Source of the DNA: Bacteroidales bacterium UBA5621 | GTDB taxonomy: Bacteria > Bacteroidota > Bacteroidia > Bacteroidales > VadinHA17 | Length of the DNA: 19,550 nt | Assembly (NCBI GenBank): GCA_002424525.1 | Contig: DIKJ01000208.1 | Location: 1-19,550 of the forward strand | Direction: 5' to 3' | In this document: positions 14,488-19,550 of the stretch, in pieces | Numbering within the stretch: the stretch's first letter is position 1 | Layout: each line of letters begins with the position of its first letter | Translations under genes and position numbers: made by a program | The notes under the pieces: model-generated | What the model was told of the DNA's origin: nothing | The model's input: the letters and a program-made list of their open reading frames with translations, nothing else | The model's database searches: none

Positions 14488-15462
14488 TCAGTAGCGGTCG
14501 AGCCAGCGGTATTTTCTTGCACTGTCTCCAAACTTCAGCGCGAGTGTGATCTCATGTGTTCCGTATGTCACTCTCTGTATCTCCTGAAGCGTATAATCGA
14601 AAGCGTATCCGAAGAACAGATTATCGTATTTCAGCCCGAAGTTCACGATCATGGCACCGCTGGTCCTGTATGTCAGTCCGGCCCAGAAGCTTTGATTCAG
14701 GATATATGTCACGCCGAGGTCAAACTGAGGCCTGACCTGTTCGGACATCATTAAAAGGAGAGAGGGTTGTATTTCGGTATATGCCCCTGCCTCAATGCTG
14801 TACGTCCCGAACAGATAATAATGCCTGTCCATCCGGAAATTCCTGTAGGCAGCATCCCCAATCTTTAATGCGGCTCCGAAGAGCTGATCGGTTGAGAACC
14901 CGATACTGTAACGCGGGTTGAGGACATAGACTCCGAAAGCGGCATCGGGAACAAATATTCCCCTTATCAGCTCATTTGTGAGCCACGGTTCGTCAGGATC
15001 CTCGAAGATCAGTTCCTTTTCATTGACCTTGAAATGATAGCCCGTAAAGGCCAGACCCATTGAAAGCTGGGTACTGCTCTGCAACCACATGTGATATGAG
15101 TAGGAGGCCGAGAATCCGTTTCTCTGTATCAGGCCGTTCCTGTCGCTGAAGACATACCCTCCGAGTCCCACCCTGCCGTCATATTTCGGTCTGAAAATCT
15201 GCCGACTACGCGATTCCCTCAGAACATAACTCTTCTTCATGAGCCGTGTCTGCCCGCTGAACGAAAATGTGCGGGGTGCACCCGAATATCCGACCCATTG
15301 CTCCCTTGCGGTAATATTATAGCTCGTAAAACCGTCACTGCCTGCAACAGCAGGGTTGATAAGGAACCTGTTATACAGGTACTGACTGTACAACGGAAGC
15401 TGCTGACCTGAGGAACCTGCGCTCAGCAAAGAAAAGAATACTATTACAGCCAGCTTTTTCAC
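14488..15462 (-). CDS. PorP/SprF family type IX secretion outer-membrane protein
   Basis: This 324-residue protein begins with a signal peptide (MKKLAVIVFFSLLSAGSSGQ, cleavage probably near 17-20). The mature start QQLPLYSQYLYNRFLINPAV (20-39) and REQWVGYSGAPRTFSFSG (53-70) are the hallmark of PorP/SprF proteins. The rest alternates short aromatic beta-strands, as expected for an outer-membrane barrel, with strand-like segments such as GLGGYVFSDRNGLIQ and FGYAFDYTLQEI. In Flavobacterium johnsoniae, SprF is encoded next to the adhesin SprB and is needed for its secretion; Porphyromonas PorP is a T9SS component, and other relatives anchor T9SS cargo with type B C-terminal domains. Here the gene lies 22 nt downstream of a large protein with such a domain, so it is most likely the dedicated export or anchoring partner of that protein. 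The start ATG at 15462 is clear. Confidence 0.93.
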   Translation of the reverse strand: MKKLAVIVFFSLLSAGSSGQQLPLYSQYLYNRFLINPAVAGSDGFTSYNITAREQWVGYSGAPRTFSFSGQTRLMKKSYVLRESRSRQIFRPKYDGRVGLGGYVFSDRNGLIQRNGFSASYSYHMWLQSSTQLSMGLAFTGYHFKVNEKELIFEDPDEPWLTNELIRGIFVPDAAFGVYVLNPRYSIGFSTDQLFGAALKIGDAAYRNFRMDRHYYLFGTYSIEAGAYTEIQPSLLLMMSEQVRPQFDLGVTYILNQSFWAGLTYRTSGAMIVNFGLKYDNLFFGYAFDYTLQEIQRVTYGTHEITLALKFGDSARKYRWLDRY

Positions 15463-15484
15463 GGATCTTTGATTATATCTGCAG

Positions 15485-18400
15485 TTACTTCACTATTGTT
15501 ATATTTCCGATAATCTGTCTTGAACCATTGTTCAAATCAATAATATAATGATATGAATCAATAGGAAGAACCGAGCCCCGGCTCCTGCCATCCCAGGGCT
15601 TAGGGTATCCTTTTTCCGATTTCCATATCAGTTCACCCCACCTGTTGAAGATCGATACTTCCACCTGGGGGTAGAGATCTGTCAGTCCGATATTCCAGAC
15701 ATCATTTATTCCGTCGTTGTTGGGAGAAATGCCGTTCGGGATTACCAGACAGATCGGGTTAAGGGATTCGACTCTTACCGATGCTTCCGCTGAACACCCG
15801 TTGTCGTCGGTCACCGTAACATCGTACAACCCTTTTGTAAGACCGTTAAGACTATTTCCTGTGGAATTGTCTGACCATAAATACCTGTAATCCGATAAGG
15901 CGAAACCTCCTGTAACAGTGAGCTCTATCGCACCGTCAGGCATGTCGGGACAGAATGCAGGTGTGACCTCAAAGTAGAGTTTAACTGAATCAGGTTGCGT
16001 CATTACAAAGGCAGAATCTGCATGGCAGTAGTTCGCATCTGTTATTATAACCTTGTAGTTCCCGGCTGTCATGTTATCCCTCATTCTGCCTATAGTGCCG
16101 TCGGACCAGATATACTGGACAGGGCCGGCGTTATTGACTGCGGTTACAGCGACTGAACCTGTTGCGGAACCGGCACAGTTGATATTATAACCGCCTGCAG
16201 TGCTTACTGAACGGTTCAATGTCATGCCTAAGCGTCCGGGTTCGGTGATATCAATGGTGTCGGTAACTTCACAGATATTATTGTCCCGGATTAATAATAT
16301 GTAGCGGCCGGCCTTGAGTCCGAATATCTCCGGGGTGTAAGCCATAAAACCGTCAGGTCCCTGCCAGGTGTAGCTGTAGGGGGGAAGACCGCTTGTGGGC
16401 ATTACCTGTATTGATCCGTCGGACCTCCCATAACAGCTTATGTTGAAAGCGTTATAATCCGACAGAACCTTGTTATAAGTCAATGGTGGTGGCAGTTCGA
16501 TCCTCACCGAATCGATGATCTGGCAACCGCTCATGTCAGTTATGGTAACGATGTAGGTTCCTTCGGTAAGGCCTGAAATATCTTCTGTGGTCTCACCGGT
16601 CGACCATAAAATTGAATAAGGTCCGATACCCCCTATAACAGTGAGGTGTATCGATCCATTGTCAAAGCCTGTCGATTCACATGTAATATGAGTCGGATGA
16701 AGGTTGGGGATCAGAATATTGGGCTGGGTAAGCGTGATATATCTCTCCTCCACACAACCATTAAGGTCAGAGATAACCAGGTAGTAGGTGCCTGCAGTCA
16801 GGTTCCACTGATCTTCCGCTCCATCAACAATACCTGAGCCATCATATGAACTCCAGTTATAGGAATAAGTTCCTTCACTGCCTCCGGTCACAGTAACATC
16901 GATGGTACCGGTACCTCCGTAACAATCGATATTATAATCTCCGTCGACAGATATAGATGTAAGTGCATCAATAATAATCGGATCAGGTTCTGTGAGAATA
17001 AAAGCGGGCAGGGAGTAAGTGGGGGGGAGCAGAAGGATACATCCGTTCATGTCGGTGATCGTACTTGTGTAGGTGCCTGCCCTGAGACCCGATATATCCC
17101 TTGCAGATGCCGTATATCCGTCTGGTCCCGTCCATGAATATGTGAAGTTTCCTGAGCCTCCGGTAAGTGAGAGTTTTATATAACCGTCGCTTATTCCGTT
17201 GCACGAGATATTATAGTTGCCATCGGGACTGACAGAGAGTTCACTGCCAGTCAGCTGCATGCCGTCAGGCTCAATAAGGGTAACGCTGTCAAGGTAGACG
17301 CAACCCAGGAGATCTGTTATCCTCAGATAATACTTGCCAGCAGGTATGCTGTCGAGAAGTGGCTCATTGGTGCTTACGGAGAGCGTTCCGTTCTCAGGGA
17401 ACCATTCATAGACATAACTGCCGGTACCTCCGGTTATCGATTCCACCCATACCGAACCATTGGTGTAACCCCGGCAGGGCACGTTATATCCGTTGAAATC
17501 ACTCATTCCGAACTGCGCCACTACAGGATCCGGGTCAATCAGTTCAGCCGGCCTCGTTACCTCACAATCATGGATATCCCTTATGATGAGTAAATAATCT
17601 CCTGCGGGCAGGCCGGTAAATATCCTGTAGGTTGTCGGGTCAACAGGATTATAGTTGTTCATAAGGATCCCGGTGTAGAGAGTATCTGTAAGGTTTCTCA
17701 CGACCCAGTAGCGGTAAGGTGCCGTTATCCCTGACGAAACATATACCCTGATGGTACCGTCGCTTCCTCCCGGACAGGATACATGAATATCGGAAAGTAT
17801 CGGGAAGGCGAACAGCTGTGGACGGGCAGTGAGGGGTATGACGTTTATCACGGTGTCTCCCGTACAATTGAGGTTATCAGTAACCCTCAGGGTATATTGT
17901 CCACCATAGAGGTTGTGTATCTCAACGGAATCTTCACTGTGATACCCTACCGGTCCGTCCCACACAAGATGGTAAGGACCGGCTCCTCTCGATATTACAG
18001 CCCTGATGGTGGCGAGGCCCGATCCGACATCGCAGGTCAGAGGCTTGAGGATCTGTATACCCCGGTTGGGTTTCGGATGAACCTGAACCTCCTGGATATC
18101 AATATTGCCGGGGATACAGGTGAGTCCCGGGGCTTTCGGCGTGATTGCAAAATAGACTGAAAGCACTGAATCGTAATAATTCCTGTAACGGTATGCAAGA
18201 ATGTCTCCGGGCATTATGTCTGTCCCGGGGGCAAAATGACCGGTGATATCTCCCGGTGCTCCGCTCGCGGTCACAGAATAATCGAACCGTATCTCCCCCT
18301 TTGTCATTACCGTAGGTGAGGTAAGTGCTATACTGGTAATATCCCCGTAACATATAGCCGGAAATGCGTTGATGGGTATAACCCGCGGGGTGGGATTGAT

Positions 18401-19550
18401 CCAGAGCCTGATGGTATCATTTAATCCGATGCATTTCTGAACGCCTGTCCGGGTTAATGTTGCCGGAGTGACAATATACATTATCATCCTGGCTGTATCT
18501 CCGTCATTATTGAGTGTTTCATTTATAATGCTCAGATCCGGCAGGTCATCCCTGTCGTCAGCCCCCGTTATTTCAGGCCATGGATTAACAATCCTCACAT
18601 TGAATCTCACCCCGTAAATCGCCGATGTCGGAGTCTCAAGCGTATAGGTTACCGGACTATTGTTGCATATCGTATCACTGCTGATCGTTCCGTTCACTTT
18701 TGCTGTCGGTTCAACAAGAAGGATGATAATGGTATCTCTTGCTGACCCATGGTCACAATCGCCTCCTCCCGTATTGCGGGCAAAGGGATGCAACCTGAAT
18801 TTTACCCACTGTACCGCATCGGAATGGTTAACAAGGGTCTGTGTAAATGTAACCGGTCCGGCTCCGGGTATAACGACTCCGGAAGCAGTTGTATAGCCGC
18901 TTATTACAGTGAGGTCTCCCGAAGTCTCGGCAATTGTATAGCTGAAATACACGTTCCCTGCCGTTAAAGTGGTTGGTGTGGTGACAGTGAATAGGGAAGT
19001 CTCATTGTTGCACAGTGTATCTGCTACTGCTGTAACATAGAATCGTGGTGTCGGGTTGATCCTGACCGTTATGATCTGACGCGGACCTTCGTTGCAACCC
19101 AGCGGGCTGATCGGGTATATTGTGTAGGTGACGGATTGGGGCTCATCTGTCGGATTAACAAGCTGGTCATCAATAATATGGTTGTTTGGCAATCCGCTTA
19201 CTGGCGTGGTGAAGCCTGTAACATTTCCTGTTGCCGTAACGGTGTACCTGAAGGCAATCAGCCCGGTCGTAAAAGTGCTCGGGCTCCTCAGGAGAATGCT
19301 GGTAATGGCGCTGTCGCACTGAATAATATCAGGCGGCACGGGGAAGATCCTTGGGGTCGGGTTTACGGTCACAGTGAATACTTGTGCGGGACCGGCATTG
19401 CATCCGAGGGGACTTAGCGGTACAACCCGGTAGGTCACTGACAGTGGTCCGTCTGTAAGGTTGATCAATTTGTCCTCAATGATATCTCCGTTTTGTAGTC
19501 CTTCTGCATCCGAGGTATAGCCCGTCAGGCCGGCAGGGGCCGTGGCTGTA
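15485..19550 (-). CDS. Giant T9SS-secreted SprB-like repeat protein with gliding-motility C-terminal domain (5' end outside window)
   Basis: The frame is open to the right edge (about 1355 residues visible), so signal peptide and N-terminus are missing. The TTG at 19468 is inside a repeat and is not the start. The protein has three zones. PKD-like modules of about 105 residues come first, bounded by NPTPR segments and resembling the adhesive repeats of large Bacteroidota surface proteins. Nine SprB-type repeats of about 65 residues follow, each with an (I/V)-x-C-x-G start, a W-S/T-G core, (A/T)-G-x-Y-x-(V/L)-x-I-x-D, and usually a final GC. The gliding-motility-associated C-terminal domain (type B T9SS signal) is last: PNGISPNNDGINDVW, IFNRWGELIW, PWDG, Y-H-Y-I-I and a final ITIVK. 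It is probably exported by T9SS and held at the cell surface as an adhesin, for gliding or attachment. The PorP/SprF gene follows after 22 nt. Confidence 0.93.
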   Translation of the reverse strand, partial: TATAPAGLTGYTSDAEGLQNGDIIEDKLINLTDGPLSVTYRVVPLSPLGCNAGPAQVFTVTVNPTPRIFPVPPDIIQCDSAITSILLRSPSTFTTGLIAFRYTVTATGNVTGFTTPVSGLPNNHIIDDQLVNPTDEPQSVTYTIYPISPLGCNEGPRQIITVRINPTPRFYVTAVADTLCNNETSLFTVTTPTTLTAGNVYFSYTIAETSGDLTVISGYTTASGVVIPGAGPVTFTQTLVNHSDAVQWVKFRLHPFARNTGGGDCDHGSARDTIIILLVEPTAKVNGTISSDTICNNSPVTYTLETPTSAIYGVRFNVRIVNPWPEITGADDRDDLPDLSIINETLNNDGDTARMIMYIVTPATLTRTGVQKCIGLNDTIRLWINPTPRVIPINAFPAICYGDITSIALTSPTVMTKGEIRFDYSVTASGAPGDITGHFAPGTDIMPGDILAYRYRNYYDSVLSVYFAITPKAPGLTCIPGNIDIQEVQVHPKPNRGIQILKPLTCDVGSGLATIRAVISRGAGPYHLVWDGPVGYHSEDSVEIHNLYGGQYTLRVTDNLNCTGDTVINVIPLTARPQLFAFPILSDIHVSCPGGSDGTIRVYVSSGITAPYRYWVVRNLTDTLYTGILMNNYNPVDPTTYRIFTGLPAGDYLLIIRDIHDCEVTRPAELIDPDPVVAQFGMSDFNGYNVPCRGYTNGSVWVESITGGTGSYVYEWFPENGTLSVSTNEPLLDSIPAGKYYLRITDLLGCVYLDSVTLIEPDGMQLTGSELSVSPDGNYNISCNGISDGYIKLSLTGGSGNFTYSWTGPDGYTASARDISGLRAGTYTSTITDMNGCILLLPPTYSLPAFILTEPDPIIIDALTSISVDGDYNIDCYGGTGTIDVTVTGGSEGTYSYNWSSYDGSGIVDGAEDQWNLTAGTYYLVISDLNGCVEERYITLTQPNILIPNLHPTHITCESTGFDNGSIHLTVIGGIGPYSILWSTGETTEDISGLTEGTYIVTITDMSGCQIIDSVRIELPPPLTYNKVLSDYNAFNISCYGRSDGSIQVMPTSGLPPYSYTWQGPDGFMAYTPEIFGLKAGRYILLIRDNNICEVTDTIDITEPGRLGMTLNRSVSTAGGYNINCAGSATGSVAVTAVNNAGPVQYIWSDGTIGRMRDNMTAGNYKVIITDANYCHADSAFVMTQPDSVKLYFEVTPAFCPDMPDGAIELTVTGGFALSDYRYLWSDNSTGNSLNGLTKGLYDVTVTDDNGCSAEASVRVESLNPICLVIPNGISPNNDGINDVWNIGLTDLYPQVEVSIFNRWGELIWKSEKGYPKPWDGRSRGSVLPIDSYHYIIDLNNGSRQIIGNITIVK
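15488..15751 (-). other. Gliding-motility-associated C-terminal domain (CHU_C type, T9SS type B signal)
   Basis: The last 88 codons of the repeat protein encode CLVIPNGISPNNDGINDVW, a strand with VEVSIFNRWGELIWKS, the PWDGRSRG turn, and a closing NGSRQIIGNITIVK. This order is the TIGR04131/CHU_C pattern, which targets proteins to T9SS in gliding and non-gliding Bacteroidota. Confidence 0.92.
15761..18037 (-). repeat. Nine tandem SprB-type protein repeats
   Basis: Nine diverged repeats are visible at 18037-17849, 17782-17549, 17482-17270, 17209-16985, 16930-16721, 16687-16490, 16441-16238, 16183-15992 and 15955-15761 (minus strand, approximate ends). Shared features are an N-terminal N-I-x-C-x-G-like start, D-G-(S/T)-(I/V), a GG-x-G-x-Y-x-(Y/L)-x-W core, GL-x-(A/E)-G-x-Y, and D-x-(N/S)-GC. 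Paired cysteines at both ends of most copies suggest one disulfide per repeat. The DNA copies are too diverged for long exact matches. The fourth copy has about seven extra residues (LLPPTYSLPA region) encoded around the C7 run. The first and second copies are the most divergent. Confidence 0.88.
18068..19550 (-). repeat. Tandem PKD-like modules of the repeat protein
   Basis: About five modules are visible: a partial one at 19550-19349, then 19348-19043, 19042-18698, 18697-18383 and 18382-18068. Each starts with a segment like x-x-(I/T)-x-C-(D/N/Y), has SPST-type and G-x-(I/V)-x-F-x-Y/V strands, and usually ends with (V/I)NPTPR (HPKPNRG in the last). The first two share the tails SPLGCNAGP and SPLGCNEGP and the segments (D/I)-(K/Q)-L-(I/V)-N. 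The array continues past the right edge. It resembles PKD-like repeats of large Bacteroidota secreted proteins; the family name is by recall. Confidence 0.75.

Noticed and set aside
17783..18160. Open plus-strand frame of 125 codons, and other plus-strand frames inside the repeat gene
   Set aside because: They lie opposite a clear coding sequence, have no recognisable domain, and arise from its codon composition.
19466..19468. TTG at 19468 as the start of the giant repeat protein
   Set aside because: The frame continues without a stop to the window edge, and the residues upstream (QNGDIIEDK) align with the matching part of the next module (NNHIIDDQ). The gene is cut by the edge.
15761..19550. 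Regular repeats that could be taken for a CRISPR array or non-coding tandem repeat
   Set aside because: The repeat unit is about 200-310 bp, diverged at the DNA level, and lies in one continuous coding frame with protein-level conservation.

Overview
The window looks like a chromosomal segment of a member of the Bacteroidota, probably Bacteroidales or a close relative. The evidence is a PorP/SprF-family outer-membrane protein beside a giant repeat protein with a type IX secretion (T9SS) gliding-motility C-terminal domain, promoter-like elements of the Bacteroidota kind (TAnnTTTG about 18-20 nt downstream of a TTG/TTTG-like element), start codons without Shine-Dalgarno sites, and a single-chain alpha2-type glycyl-tRNA synthetase. 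Hand-counted sample lines give about 50% GC for most of the window. The genus cannot be named from this.

Left part (1-4936), housekeeping genes. The first 39 codons of an aminopeptidase P-like gene run off the left edge on the minus strand. An AT-rich intergenic region separates it from a conserved protein of unknown function (414-1148) and a tRNA-dihydrouridine synthase with a TTG start (1198-2223). On the minus strand lie L-aspartate oxidase nadB (4772-3195) and, 6 nt downstream, a CPBP-family intramembrane protease (3188-2199) whose 3' end overlaps that of dusB.

Middle part (4937-14487), all plus strand. Glycyl-tRNA synthetase is followed, with an 8-nt overlap, by a surface-glycan gene set: two GT-B glycosyltransferases (4-nt ATGA overlap), a small SAM methyltransferase-like protein, and a multi-spanning polysaccharide flippase. 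After a 73-nt gap with its own promoter-like element come a YfhO-family membrane protein and a zinc-ribbon plus SAM methyltransferase protein. The second glycosyltransferase and the small methyltransferase are visibly more AT-rich than their neighbours. Together these genes could build, modify and flip a lipid-linked glycan, but no priming transferase, polymerase or ligase is in view.

Right part (14488-19550), minus strand. A secreted adhesin-like protein at least 1355 residues long, cut by the right edge, carries about five PKD-like modules, nine SprB-type repeats and a gliding-motility-associated C-terminal domain. It is followed after 22 nt by a PorP/SprF-family protein. This matches the known sprB-sprF arrangement, in which the PorP/SprF protein supports T9SS export or anchoring of its neighbour.

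I found no mobile element, CRISPR array, RNA gene or clear intrinsic terminator. No element clearly qualifies as a new system. The most distinctive parts are the two-class repeat adhesin with its export partner, the glycan cluster coupled to glyS, and the uncharacterised 244-residue protein.
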